A DNA stretch of 64,000 nucleotides from AG2 sp036493735. Its GTDB lineage: Bacteria; Gemmatimonadota; Gemmatimonadetes; Gemmatimonadales; Gemmatimonadaceae. The position numbers were made by a program, and so were the translations under genes. Shown in pieces: positions 50,293 to 58,617 of the stretch. Where the stretch lies: contig DASXPH010000091.1 of NCBI GenBank assembly GCA_036493735.1, positions 82,074-146,073 on the forward strand, read 5' to 3'. The notes beneath the pieces were generated by a model. The model made no database searches, had not been told where the DNA came from, and was given only the letters and a program-made list of their open reading frames with translations. The number at the start of each line of letters is the position of its first letter. The first letter of the stretch is position 1.

Positions 50293-51840
50293 ATGGCGAT
50301 CAATAGACGCGAGTTCATCGCCGGGCTGATTGGCGCTCCAGCGCTCGTCCGTCTCACGCGCAAAGCACCGCCGCAGATTGCCGGGGGATTCGTCGACGAC
50401 GGCATGAAAGCTGGCCACGCGCTGCGCGACGGAACCGGTGCGCCCACGCCGCGCGAGCGACAACGCGTCGCCGTCGCCATCGTCGGTGGTGGCATCTCGG
50501 GACTTTCCGCGGCATGGGAGCTCGACCGCCGCGGGCTGCACGACTTCGTCGTACTGGAGTTGGCGGCCGATGCCGGCGGCAACGCGCGATCGGGCGCGAA
50601 CGAGGTCAGCGCGTATCCGTGGGCGGCGCACTACATCCCCGTGCCCGGCCCGCGAGCGACACTCGTCCGGGAGCTGTTCGAGGAGCTCGGCGTCCTGCGC
50701 GACGGCGACTGGGAGGAACGCTACCTCTGTTTCTCGCCGCAGGAACGGCTCTTCATGCACGGCGAGTGGCACGCCGGCCTCGAGCCGGAGTTCGCGATGT
50801 CGTTAGGCGATCGCGAACAGTTCCGGCGCTTCGGCGAGCTCGTTGCGAGCCATCGGGCCAGCGGAGAGTTCACCATCCCCAGTGCCCTCGGCATGGTTCG
50901 CGCGTCGCCTCTCGACCGGATCTCTATGCAGGCCTGGCTCCGGCAGCATGGCTTCACGTCGCCGCGGCTGCTGTGGTATGCCGAGTATGCTTGCCGCGAC
51001 GATTACGGTGCCTCGCTGAGCCAGACGTCGGCGTGGGCCGGTATCCACTACTTTGCCTCCCGCGAGGTTGACGAGCAGGGCCCGCTCACCTGGCCAGAGG
51101 GAAATGGCTGGATCACGAAGAGGCTCCTTGCGAAGCTCGGGCACCATGTCGAGACGAGCGCCCCTGTGCTCCGCGCGCGCCACGAGGGAGGACGCTGGCG
51201 CCTAACGACTCCAACGACAGTCTATGACGCCGACGCCATCATATGGGCGGTGCCGGCCTTCGTCGCGCCTTACGTTGTGGACGAGCTTCGCGGCGAGCGA
51301 CACCAGACCTCGTTCGTCTACTCGCCCTGGCTCACGGCGAATCTGACGCTCGATCGGTGGCCAGCCGAGCACGGAATCGAGCCGGCGTGGGACAACGTGA
51401 TCTACGACTCCCCTGGCCTGGGCTACGTCGTCGCCACGCATCAGTCGCTGCGCACCTTTCAGGATCGCACGGTGTGGACCTACTATCACTCGTTTGCCGA
51501 GCTCACGCCGGAGCAGGCGAGACGCGAGCTGCTGACGCGGGATTGGGCGTACTGGCGAGATCGCATCCTCGATGACCTCGCGCGCGCGCACCCGGACATT
51601 CGTGACTGCGTCTCGCGCATCGATGTTCTGCGCCTCGGCCATGCGATGATTCGGCCGACGGTCGGGTTCCTCACGGCGACCGAACGCGCTCAGCCGCGGA
51701 AGCTGTCGCGTTTCTTCCGAGCGCACTCGGACCAGAGTGGGCTCTCGCTGTTCGAGGAGGCGCAGTACCACGGCGTAATGGCAGCGCGTGAGGCGATGGC
51801 GGTGGTGGGCGGGCGGCTGTCGGTGGCCGGCAGTCGGTGA
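50293..51840 (+). CDS. Tat-exported FAD-dependent amine-oxidase-like protein
   Basis: 515 aa from ATG 50293. The N-terminus INRREFIAGLIGAPALVRLT has the twin-arginine R-R-x-F motif. The FAD-binding fold follows: VAIVGGGISGLSAAWELDRRG (about 55-75), then FVVLELAADAGGNARSG and, toward the end, the typical closing RLGHAMIRPTVGFL and GLSLFEEAQYHGVMAAREAM segment. It resembles NAD(P)/FAD oxidases such as amine oxidases and protoporphyrinogen oxidases. Directly behind the spermidine-synthase-like gene (2-nt gap), it could oxidise a polyamine or polyamine conjugate in the periplasm; that substrate is inference from context. Confidence 0.8.
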   Translation: MAINRREFIAGLIGAPALVRLTRKAPPQIAGGFVDDGMKAGHALRDGTGAPTPRERQRVAVAIVGGGISGLSAAWELDRRGLHDFVVLELAADAGGNARSGANEVSAYPWAAHYIPVPGPRATLVRELFEELGVLRDGDWEERYLCFSPQERLFMHGEWHAGLEPEFAMSLGDREQFRRFGELVASHRASGEFTIPSALGMVRASPLDRISMQAWLRQHGFTSPRLLWYAEYACRDDYGASLSQTSAWAGIHYFASREVDEQGPLTWPEGNGWITKRLLAKLGHHVETSAPVLRARHEGGRWRLTTPTTVYDADAIIWAVPAFVAPYVVDELRGERHQTSFVYSPWLTANLTLDRWPAEHGIEPAWDNVIYDSPGLGYVVATHQSLRTFQDRTVWTYYHSFAELTPEQARRELLTRDWAYWRDRILDDLARAHPDIRDCVSRIDVLRLGHAMIRPTVGFLTATERAQPRKLSRFFRAHSDQSGLSLFEEAQYHGVMAAREAMAVVGGRLSVAGSR

Positions 51841-51866
51841 GACCTTCCCGCCATTGGACTGTCGGC

Positions 51867-51872
51867 TATATT
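51867..51872 (+). promoter_or_regulatory. -10 element of the SRP RNA gene
   Basis: TATATT ends 7 nt before the predicted RNA 5' end at 51880; the -35 position (TTCCCG near 51845) is weak. Confidence 0.45.
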
Positions 51873-51879
51873 CCACATT

Positions 51880-51977
51880 GTCCCAGGTCCCGGAGGGCGA
51901 GAGCCTTCTAACTCCGTCAGGACCCCGAAGGTAGCAGCGGCATGAGGTGTCTCTTGTCGCTTCGGTCGGCCTGGGAC
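51880..51977 (+). ncRNA. ffs: bacterial small signal recognition particle RNA (4.5S)
   Basis: About 98 nt. The conserved helix-8 core appears as GTCAGGACC...GAAGGTAGCAGC (about 51917-51941), matching the 4.5S RNA pattern GTCAGG(U)CCGGAAGGnAGCAGC. The ends GTCCCAGG (51880-51887) and CCTGGGAC (51970-51977) pair to close the hairpin. It binds Ffh and targets nascent membrane proteins. Its place just before dnaX-ybaB-recR is the classical bacterial arrangement. Confidence 0.92.
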
Positions 51978-51979
51978 AC

Positions 51980-52021
51980 TCGCGCGGGGATGATTGCTCA
52001 TCGAGCGACATCCCCGCGCGA
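51980..52021 (+). terminator. hairpin following the SRP RNA
   Basis: TCGCGCGGGGATG (51980-51992) and CATCCCCGCGCGA (52009-52021) form a 13-bp perfect stem with a 16-nt loop; only a weak T-rich stretch (TCGTTTCG) follows. Confidence 0.6.
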
Positions 52022-52037
52022 CTCGTTTCGCGGGACG

Positions 52038-52105
52038 AGTGGCGCGTGGCGCGCTATCTTATGCGCGTTGCTGTCCCGCGCCCCGCGTCCCGCGCCACGC
52101 GTCCC
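52038..52105. repeat. inverted GTGGCGCG / CCGCGCCAC spacer upstream of dnaX
   Basis: The left part GAGTGGCGCGTGGCGCGC is matched by right-hand GTCCCGCGCCCCGCGTCCCG and CGCCACGCGTCCC. The dnaX ATG at 52106 sits at its end, and an alternative upstream ATG (52061) lies inside it. Confidence 0.6.
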
Positions 52106-53872
52106 ATGCTAGCTCTCGCCCGCAAATACCGCCCAAAGCGCTTCAGCGACGTCGCCGTGCAGTCGCACGTCTCGGCCACGCTGAAGGGCGCCATCGCCCG
52201 CGGGCGCGTCGCGCACGGCTATTTGCTGTGCGGCCCGCGCGGCGTCGGCAAGACGACACTCGCGCGCGTTCTGGCGATGGCGCTGAATTGCGAGGATCGC
52301 GGCGCCGATGGCGAGCCGTGCGGTGTCTGCACGTCCTGCGAGCGTATCTGGAGTGGCGCATCAAGCCTCGACGTTGTCGAGATCGACGCGGCATCCAATC
52401 GCGGCGTGGACGACGCGCGCGAGCTGCGCGAGCGGGCCATGTATGCGCCCTCGGGCGACGAGCGGCACAAGGTGTACATCGTCGACGAAGCGCACATGCT
52501 CACGCGCGAGGCATGGAACGCGCTGCTCAAGATTCTCGAGGAGCCGCCGCCGCGCGTCGTCTTCGTCTTCGCGACCACGGAGCCGCAGAAGATCGCGCAG
52601 GCGGCCGCGCCAGTGTTGAGCCGTCTGCAGCGCTTCGATTTCAAGCGCATCGGGCCGGGTGAGATCAAGGAACGTCTCGCCAGAGTGCTATCGGACGAGA
52701 GCGTCGTGGCGGAGCCGCAAGCGCTATCCATGATCGCGCGCGCCGCCGACGGTTCGATGCGCGACGCGCTCAGTCTCACCGATCAGGTCCTCGCCATGGG
52801 TGAGGGAGAGGTGACGGCTGAGCGTGTTCGGGAAGCGTTAGGCCTCGTGCCGGAAGACGAGTTTCTCTCGCTGCTCGACATCGTTCTTGAGCGACGCGCC
52901 GGCGACGTGTTCCCATTCGTCGGCCGGTTGGCCGATGCGGGAATCGATTTCTCGCTCTTTCTCAGCGGGCTCGCGGACATGGTGCGCGCCCAGCTCGCGA
53001 TCCTTCTCGGCGGCGAGGTGTCCGATTTGCCGGACCGCGCGCGTGCCGCATTGGACGAGCGTCGCGCGCGCTGGTCGGCGGCGGATCTGCTTCGAATGCT
53101 CTCCGCGATCGGTGAGCTGGAGCCGCGCTTCCGAAAGAGCGGCCAGCAGCAATTGCTGCTCGAGACGCTCCTCGTTCGCTTTGCGCTACTCGATCGAACG
53201 GTCGAGATCGAGGATCTGCTCCGCGGGTTGAGCGGTGAGGGCGGCGCGCCCGCGCCGGCGCGTTCGGTGCCGGTGAGCCGCGCCGCGGACGCACCGCGCG
53301 CCCGTCGCGATACGGCACCCCGAACACCCTTGGACGACGCCCCGCGAGCCACGATGCCGCCAGCGCCTGTGGCTCCGTCGATAGCCAACGAAGAGCCGGT
53401 GTTGAGTCGGCCAGCGCCGGCGCTCGCCGATGCGCGGCCGCCGGTGGCGCCTGCGCCTGCGAAGCCTAACGGGGCCGCGGAGCCGCTCGACATCGCTCGA
53501 GTCTCCGGCCGCTGGGATGAACTCGTTGCCAAGCTGCGCGGCGACGGCAAGCGGGTGCTGTCGTCGGCGCTGTCGCACGCGCTTCCGGTGTCCGTCACCG
53601 GCTCCGGGGACCTAACGATCGAGCTCGACGAACCGAATGAGTTCCTCGCGCAGGCAATCGAAGGAGGGCGACCGGAGATCGTCGGCGCGCTTCGCCATTG
53701 GTTCTCGGACGTCAGGGCAGTCCGGCTGCGCCAGAACCCCGAGCGCGTGTCCGGAACGCCAACGCGCGTCACCGACGAGATGGTGCGCAATGATCGCCTC
53801 AACGCGCTACGCAAGCGCGACCCGATCCTCGGCGCGGCGATCGACGCCCTCGACCTCGATGTAATCGACTAG
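52106..53872 (+). CDS. dnaX: DNA polymerase III subunit gamma/tau
   Basis: 588 aa from ATG 52106. Clamp-loader AAA+ ATPase: the N-terminus LARKYRPKRFSDVAVQSHV, Walker A GPRGVGKTT (43-51), a zinc-binding Cys pattern C...CGVCTSC, Walker B VYIVDEAHML, then the SRC-like LSRLQRFDFKRI. Domain III follows (to about 370), then a Pro/Ala-rich linker (about 380-460) and a C-terminal tau-like domain (ISGRWDELVAKLRG, LNALRKRDPILGAAIDALDLD). It loads the beta clamp during replication. Upstream in-frame starts (52061, 51947) fall in repeat or SRP RNA sequence and were rejected. Confidence 0.95.
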   Translation: MLALARKYRPKRFSDVAVQSHVSATLKGAIARGRVAHGYLLCGPRGVGKTTLARVLAMALNCEDRGADGEPCGVCTSCERIWSGASSLDVVEIDAASNRGVDDARELRERAMYAPSGDERHKVYIVDEAHMLTREAWNALLKILEEPPPRVVFVFATTEPQKIAQAAAPVLSRLQRFDFKRIGPGEIKERLARVLSDESVVAEPQALSMIARAADGSMRDALSLTDQVLAMGEGEVTAERVREALGLVPEDEFLSLLDIVLERRAGDVFPFVGRLADAGIDFSLFLSGLADMVRAQLAILLGGEVSDLPDRARAALDERRARWSAADLLRMLSAIGELEPRFRKSGQQQLLLETLLVRFALLDRTVEIEDLLRGLSGEGGAPAPARSVPVSRAADAPRARRDTAPRTPLDDAPRATMPPAPVAPSIANEEPVLSRPAPALADARPPVAPAPAKPNGAAEPLDIARVSGRWDELVAKLRGDGKRVLSSALSHALPVSVTGSGDLTIELDEPNEFLAQAIEGGRPEIVGALRHWFSDVRAVRLRQNPERVSGTPTRVTDEMVRNDRLNALRKRDPILGAAIDALDLDVID

Positions 53873-53899
53873 CTTGTTTATGCCCCTCTCCTGACTCCC

Positions 53900-54223
53900 A
53901 TGCGCGACTTCATGAAAATCCTGCAGCAAGCGCAGGAAATGCAGGGCAAGTTTCAGAAGATCCAGGAGGATCTGCAGAACATCACCGTCACCGGCAGCGC
54001 GGGCGGCGGCCTCGTGACCGCAGAGGTGAGCGGCACCGGGCAGATTCGCCGGGTCAAGCTCGACCCGTCGGTGATCAACCCCGCTGATCCCGAGATGCTC
54101 GAGGATCTGATCGTCGTCGCGCTGTCGGATGCGCAGAAGAAAGCGCAGGACGAGGCGCAGGCAGAAATGGGCAAGCTCACGGGGGGGCTGAACCTTCCCT
54201 TCAAGCTGCCTGGCCTCGGCTGA
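53900..54223 (+). CDS. YbaB/EbfC nucleoid-associated protein
   Basis: 107 aa. The family pattern is clear: N-terminal helix MKILQQAQEMQGKFQKIQEDL, then beta strands with VTGSAGGGLVTAEVSGTGQ and RVKLDPSVINPADPEMLEDL, and a C-terminal helix ALSDAQKKAQDEAQAEMGKL. A dimeric DNA-binding protein usually encoded between dnaX and recR, as here; in several bacteria it assists nucleoid organisation or recombinational repair. It lies 27 nt after dnaX and 29 nt before recR, so all three are probably cotranscribed. Confidence 0.93.
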   Translation: MRDFMKILQQAQEMQGKFQKIQEDLQNITVTGSAGGGLVTAEVSGTGQIRRVKLDPSVINPADPEMLEDLIVVALSDAQKKAQDEAQAEMGKLTGGLNLPFKLPGLG

Positions 54224-54252
54224 GCGACTAGGGACTAGTCTTTAGGTTCCTC

Positions 54253-54840
54253 TTGTCTGTCATCGACGACCTCGCGTCCGAGCTCGCCAAGCTTCCAGGT
54301 ATAGGCCGCAAGACGGCGCTCCGGCTCACGTATCACCTCCTCAAGCAACCCGCCGAGCAAAGCCGCAGACTTGCTGAAGTGCTGGCCTCACTCCGCGAGC
54401 GCGTGCATCCGTGTGAGCGCTGCTTCAACCTCACCGAGGGTGATCTGTGCGCGATCTGCAGCGATCCGCGTCGTGATGCAACGCTGCTCTGCGTGGTCGA
54501 AGAGGCGCCGGACATCGGTGCCATCGAGCGCGCCGGCGAGTTTCGCGGGCTGTATCATGTGCTCGGCGGACGACTCTCGCCGCTCGACGGCGTGGGACCA
54601 GAGAGCCTTCGCATCGACGATCTCGTTCGGCGCGTGGCGGAGAACGACATCCGCGAAGTGATCCTCGCGACCAATCCGAGCCTGGAGGGCGAAGCGACCG
54701 CCCTCTATGTGCAACGTCAACTTGCTTCACGCCCCGTGACCGTCACGAGGATTGCTCGTGGACTGCCGGTCGGTGGTGACCTGGAGTATGCCGACGGAGT
54801 AACAATCGCCCAGGCCCTCGCGGCCAGGAGGACCATGTGA
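54253..54840 (+). CDS. recR: recombination protein RecR
   Basis: 195 aa from TTG 54253. HhH-like N-terminal region (LAKLPGIGRKTALRLTYHLL), the four-Cys zinc finger CERCFNLTEGDLCAIC, a Toprim domain (LCVVEEAPDIGAIERAGEF, GLYHVLGGRLSPLDGVGP, EVILATNPSLEGEATALYV) and a C-terminal TRIARGLPVGGDLEYADG. Works with RecO and RecF in gap repair. TTG is the only suitable initiator at the family N-terminus. The GTG of the next gene overlaps the stop (GTGA). Confidence 0.95.
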   Translation: MSVIDDLASELAKLPGIGRKTALRLTYHLLKQPAEQSRRLAEVLASLRERVHPCERCFNLTEGDLCAICSDPRRDATLLCVVEEAPDIGAIERAGEFRGLYHVLGGRLSPLDGVGPESLRIDDLVRRVAENDIREVILATNPSLEGEATALYVQRQLASRPVTVTRIARGLPVGGDLEYADGVTIAQALAARRTM

Positions 54841-55121
54841 GGGGCCGGACAGAATGGGAGGACGCCAAAGCGGTGACCGCCGGGTTTCTCGGCGGTCTTA
54901 TTATCGGCCTGTTGGTCTGGAGTACCCAGATTCGGCGGTGCCGCCGTGACTTGTTCAGTCGCAGCCCCGTCCGCCGTTTGGCGGCGCTCGGCTACATCAG
55001 CGGGCGTCCCAGCATCGACGCGGCGCGCCTGCTCACGGAGTACGTGAGCTGGGAGCGACGGCCGTCGTTACGGCGTCGTGCTGAGCGATTGTTGCGGCGC
55101 ATGCAGCAGAAACTCGGTTGA
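54837..55121 (+). CDS. single-pass membrane protein, 94 aa
   Basis: From GTG 54837. A short N-terminus leads into one glycine-rich membrane segment (AVTAGFLGGLIIGLLVWST) and a very basic cytoplasmic part (RRCRRDLFSRSPVRRLAALG, RRPSLRRRAERLLRRMQQ) with about 20 Arg. I do not recognise the family. Overlap with recR and the close roadblock gene suggest one transcript; a membrane-tethered basic helix could bind DNA or acidic lipids, but nothing proves it. Confidence 0.6.
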   Translation: MRGRTEWEDAKAVTAGFLGGLIIGLLVWSTQIRRCRRDLFSRSPVRRLAALGYISGRPSIDAARLLTEYVSWERRPSLRRRAERLLRRMQQKLG

Positions 55122-55196
55122 GCGCGCGAAGAGTGCGCAGGATACGAAAAGACTTGCTGCGAGCGAGAGCCCGCAGCTTTGATCCGGCAGGGACGA

Positions 55197-55682
55197 ATGC
55201 CCGTTGGTGCGGCAAGTTGGTCATTCACCGAAGACGATTTCGGCGCGATCACCAAATCGCTGGAGCGGTTCCTGTTCGACAGCAACGCGCGCTGTGCGTT
55301 GCTCGTCGACCGCACGGGACAGCTCGTCGCGACCGTTGGTGAACAGCCGAAGTTCGATCCGACCGCATTCGCCACCCTCACCGCCGCTGACTTCAGCGCC
55401 AACGACCAACTCGCGAAGCTCATTGGTGAGAATGATTTCAACTCGCTGTTTCACCAGGGCGAGAAGGAGTCGATGTATCTCGCCGACGTCGCGCGCCGCG
55501 TCATTCTCGTCGTGCTGTTCGACAACCGCACGACGTTGGGCCTGGTGCGACTGAAAATGAAGCAGACCGTCGACGAGCTCACGAAGCTATTTGAGCAAGT
55601 TTTCAAGCGTGCCCCTGGCGGACCCGGGCAACCCAACATTCTCGCCGGCGCCGACGACGAGATCGACAAGCTGTTTCAGTAA
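55197..55682 (+). CDS. roadblock/LC7-domain protein, MglB-like
   Basis: 161 aa from ATG 55197 (TTG 55179 possible). The domain core is seen as KSLERFLFDSNARCALLVDRTGQLVATVG, LTAADFSANDQLAKLIGEND, and VILVVLFDNRTTLGLVRLKM, followed by a C-terminal helix. MglB proteins are GTPase-activating dimers for MglA, normally encoded right before it, exactly as here (14-nt gap). In gliding bacteria the pair sets cell polarity; in non-motile lineages the role is less defined. Assignment rests on domain pattern and neighbourhood. Confidence 0.82.
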   Translation: MPVGAASWSFTEDDFGAITKSLERFLFDSNARCALLVDRTGQLVATVGEQPKFDPTAFATLTAADFSANDQLAKLIGENDFNSLFHQGEKESMYLADVARRVILVVLFDNRTTLGLVRLKMKQTVDELTKLFEQVFKRAPGGPGQPNILAGADDEIDKLFQ

Positions 55683-55696
55683 GGGAGAACGACAGC

Positions 55697-56374
55697 ATGT
55701 CGATGATCAACTACGCCTCACGCGAGATCAACTGTAAGATCGTCTATTACGGCCCTGGTCTCGGCGGCAAGACGACGAATCTCGAGCACGTCTACGGCAA
55801 GGTCTCCCCAGACACGCGCGGGAAGCTCATCTCACTCGCCACCGAGACCGAGCGGACGCTCTTTTTCGATTTCCTGCCAGTCGACCTCGGTACCATTCGC
55901 GGCTTCAAGACGCGCTTCCATCTCTACACCGTGCCCGGCCAGGTGTACTACAACGCAAGTCGCAAACTCATTCTGAAGGGCGTGGATGGGATCGTTTTTG
56001 TCGCCGATTCCCAGATCGAGCGTATGGAAGCGAACCAGGAAGCGATGCAGAACCTGTACGACAACATGTCGGAGTACGGTTACGATCTCACCCGGATGCC
56101 GTTCGTGATCCAGTACAACAAGCGGGACCTGCCCAACGCGGCCCCGATCAAGGACCTACAGACGGCATTGAATCCCGGCTGGGAGATCTCGGATCCCTCC
56201 CGGATGCGCGTGACGGCAGATCCCTTCCGGGCCGGCGAGAACATAGTGGAGCAGATCTCCAGCGGCGAATGGGTCGAGCATGCGCCCTACTTCGATGCCG
56301 TTGCCGTGACCGGCGAGGGCGTCTTCGATACCCTCAAGGCGGTCAGCAAGCTGGTTCTGAAATCGCTCGCCTGA
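55697..56374 (+). CDS. mglA: MglA-type Ras-like GTPase
   Basis: 225 aa. P-loop GPGLGGKTT (residues 19-27), a Switch II region with YTVPGQVYYNASRK, G4 motif QYNKRDLP, and a C-terminal extension with FRAGENIVEQISSGEWVE. The Gly at the position of the usual Ras-type Asp in Switch II (TVPGQ) is the MglA hallmark. A Shine-Dalgarno AAGGGAG precedes the ATG by about 10 nt. It should cycle at the cell poles or membrane under MglB control. Followed by a 158-nt spacer in which I see no terminator. Confidence 0.92.
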   Translation: MSMINYASREINCKIVYYGPGLGGKTTNLEHVYGKVSPDTRGKLISLATETERTLFFDFLPVDLGTIRGFKTRFHLYTVPGQVYYNASRKLILKGVDGIVFVADSQIERMEANQEAMQNLYDNMSEYGYDLTRMPFVIQYNKRDLPNAAPIKDLQTALNPGWEISDPSRMRVTADPFRAGENIVEQISSGEWVEHAPYFDAVAVTGEGVFDTLKAVSKLVLKSLA

Positions 56375-56532
56375 GCCGCCGCCGGGGCGCAAGCTCCCAG
56401 CGGTCAGTGGACCGAACTAGAATTGATAGGTGACGATGGTACCGCGTGTGCCATCCGACACAGCGTGAAGCGTAGTAAGTGCCCACTGATGTCTCACGCT
56501 GAAATCCGATTTGCTGTCGCTGGCCCGCTCGA

Positions 56533-57225
56533 ATGAATCTTCCGAACGCACTGACGGTAGGACGCATCGCGATTACACCTCTCATCGCGGTGTTGCCATT
56601 TGCTCCAGCCACGACGCCGCGACTTCTCGCATTCGTCCTCTTCGTCGTCGCCGGTATCTCCGATTACGCGGATGGTGTGCTCGCGCGTTCGCGAAAACAG
56701 GAGACGACCCTCGGGAAGCTGCTCGACCCGCTCGCGGACAAGCTCCTGCTGGTCGGGACGTTCGTGCCGATGTGGGCGCTCATGCAGAGCGCCACCGCGA
56801 ATTTCTCGAGCTCTTCGTTCACGACCGGTGACCTCACGCTCCACTCGCTGCCCTTCATCACCCTCTGGGGCGACGTGAGCTTGCCATGGTGGATCGTCGT
56901 GATCGTGCTCGGTCGCGAGCTCGCGATGACGATCTTCCGTCAAGCGGCGGCACGCCGCGGCGTCGTCATCGCCGCGATTGGTCCTGCCAAGGTCAAGACG
57001 GTGTTTCAGATCGTGTGGCAGGGCGGCGCCTATCTCTGGTTCGCGGTCGCGACAGCTGGATTGATCCACGGCTGGAATGGCGGCATCTGGCGCGGTCTCG
57101 GCATCTTCATTGGCACGGCAGGCACACTAACGATGACCGTCGCCGTGCTGCTCACGGTCTATTCGCTCTGGCTCTATGTGAGCCGCTACGGTCGCGTCTT
57201 CGTGCAGAGCGGCGCGCGAGGTTGA
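56533..57225 (+). CDS. pgsA: CDP-alcohol phosphatidyltransferase, PgsA-like
   Basis: 230 aa. The CDP-OH-P motif is complete: DYADGVLAR followed by GKLLDPLADK, giving Asp44, Asp47, Asp65 and Asp69. Membrane helices flank it (ITPLIAVLPFAPATTPRLLA, WWIVVIVLGRELAM, GIFIGTAGTLTMTVAVLLTV). Predicted to make phosphatidylglycerophosphate from CDP-diacylglycerol and glycerol 3-phosphate in the inner membrane, though the family also includes other alcohol acceptors. cinA starts 6 nt after the stop, a neighbour order common in bacteria. Confidence 0.88.
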   Translation: MNLPNALTVGRIAITPLIAVLPFAPATTPRLLAFVLFVVAGISDYADGVLARSRKQETTLGKLLDPLADKLLLVGTFVPMWALMQSATANFSSSSFTTGDLTLHSLPFITLWGDVSLPWWIVVIVLGRELAMTIFRQAAARRGVVIAAIGPAKVKTVFQIVWQGGAYLWFAVATAGLIHGWNGGIWRGLGIFIGTAGTLTMTVAVLLTVYSLWLYVSRYGRVFVQSGARG

Positions 57226-57231
57226 CGCAGT

Positions 57232-58491
57232 ATGGACGTTGAGCTCATCACCATCGGCGACGAGCTCCTCCTCGGCTTCACGATCGACACGAACGCCGCG
57301 CACGTAGCACGCGAGCTGGCGGCCCTCGGCATCGGGATCAAGCGCCGCGCAACGGTTGGCGATGTCGCCGAGGAGATCGCGATCGCTGTCCGTGAGGCGC
57401 TGGATCGCACCGGCGCGGTAATCACGACCGGTGGCCTCGGCCCCACGAGCGACGATCTGACGAAGCCGGCCATCGCGGCGATCTTCGGCCGAAGGATGCT
57501 GCTCGACGAAGCGCACGTCGCGTGGATGGAGCAACGTTGGCAGCAGCGCTTCGGACGACGAATGCCCGAGTCGAATCGCGCTCAGGCCATGCTCCCCGAG
57601 GGCTCCACGAAGCTCGTCAATAATCATGGCTCCGCTCCGGGCATCTGGCTCGAGGATGATCGCGGACGCTGGGTGGCCATGCTACCGGGCGTTCCTCGTG
57701 AGATGCGAGGCATGCTCGCGGATACCCTCGTTCCTGAGCTGCGGGGACGCGCAGCGGGGTCCGGTGAGCCGACAGTGGTCAGGTCGCGTACGCTGCGCAC
57801 CACTGGAGTCGCGGAGTCGCTCCTCGCCGATCAGATCGATCGGATCCGCGAGAGCCTCGGAGCGGTGTCGCTCGCGTATTTGCCCGGAGCGGACGGCGTC
57901 GATCTGCGGCTCACAGTTCGGGACGTAACCGATGTGAAGGCCGATGCGATTCTCGATGCTGCGGGATCGATGATCCGCGGCAGGTTGGCGCGGTCGATTT
58001 ACGCCGAGGGGAGCACAGACCTCGCTTCCATCGTGCTCGACTTGTGTCGCGCATCGCGTCTCACGATTGCCGTCGCCGAGAGTTGCACTGGTGGGCTGCT
58101 CGGTGCCCGGCTCACAGCCATTCCCGGCTCCAGCGACGTCGTGCTTGGCGGCGTCATCGCTTACGCGAATGACGTGAAGCGCGACCTTCTCGGGGTGAGC
58201 CAGGGGTCTCTCGATAGGCATGGCGCCGTGAGTGAGCCTGTGGTGCGCGAGATGGCGGAGGGGGCGCGCACACGGTTGAACGCATCCATCGGCATCAGCA
58301 TTACCGGCGTCGCCGGGCCGGGTGGTGGAACTCCCGAGAAGCCTGTTGGAACGGTCTGGATCGCCGCGGCGTTCGCCAATGAAACACGCCCGCTGCAGCT
58401 CCGTTTGATAGGCGATCGCGAGGAGATTCGACGACGTGCGACGCAGAGCGCGCTCGAGCTCGTGCGTCGATCGCTCGTCGAAAAGGACTGA
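57232..58491 (+). CDS. cinA: CinA-family nicotinamide-nucleotide amidohydrolase / competence-damage protein
   Basis: 419 aa. The N-terminal MoCF-like domain shows ELITIGDELLLGFTIDTNA, TTGGLGPTSDDLTKPAIA and PGVPREMRGM. The C-terminal CinA domain has TIAVAESCTGGLLGARLTA, and SITGVAGPGGGTPEKPVGTVWIA, the pyridine-nucleotide deamidase signature. Full-length CinA recycles nucleotide damage products (ADP-ribose pyrophosphatase and NMN deamidase activities) and in some Gram-positives is linked to competence. Downstream is the region before grpE with an inverted repeat. Confidence 0.93.
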   Translation: MDVELITIGDELLLGFTIDTNAAHVARELAALGIGIKRRATVGDVAEEIAIAVREALDRTGAVITTGGLGPTSDDLTKPAIAAIFGRRMLLDEAHVAWMEQRWQQRFGRRMPESNRAQAMLPEGSTKLVNNHGSAPGIWLEDDRGRWVAMLPGVPREMRGMLADTLVPELRGRAAGSGEPTVVRSRTLRTTGVAESLLADQIDRIRESLGAVSLAYLPGADGVDLRLTVRDVTDVKADAILDAAGSMIRGRLARSIYAEGSTDLASIVLDLCRASRLTIAVAESCTGGLLGARLTAIPGSSDVVLGGVIAYANDVKRDLLGVSQGSLDRHGAVSEPVVREMAEGARTRLNASIGISITGVAGPGGGTPEKPVGTVWIAAAFANETRPLQLRLIGDREEIRRRATQSALELVRRSLVEKD

Positions 58492-58568
58492 GGCAAAGCC
58501 CTGGACTGTCGCGTGCACGGAGGTTGCACCCCTCGTCAACCCGAGCACATTTTCATTCAGCGGTAACG

Positions 58569-58617
58569 CTCGCGTTTGCTAACCAGACAGCGCGCGCCGT
58601 GCGCGCACAAACGCGAG
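58569..58617 (+). promoter_or_regulatory. inverted repeat upstream of grpE
   Basis: CTCGCGTTTG (58569-58578) and CAAACGCGAG (58608-58617) are exact reverse complements, and between them GCGCGC (58590-58595) pairs with GCGCGC (58601-58606). The structure ends 25 nt before the chosen ATG. It differs from the CIRCE sequence. Candidate operator or RNA structure. Confidence 0.45.

Noticed and set aside
51947..52105. Long N-terminal extension of DnaX from 51947
   Set aside because: It would read through the SRP RNA and its terminator hairpin; DnaX N-termini start at LARKYRP as from ATG 52106.
3649..53465. Over-use of the TTAGGC motif as a Leu-Gly codon-pair preference
   Set aside because: The motif also occurs in other frames, on the non-coding strand of genes, in spacers and in stop codons.
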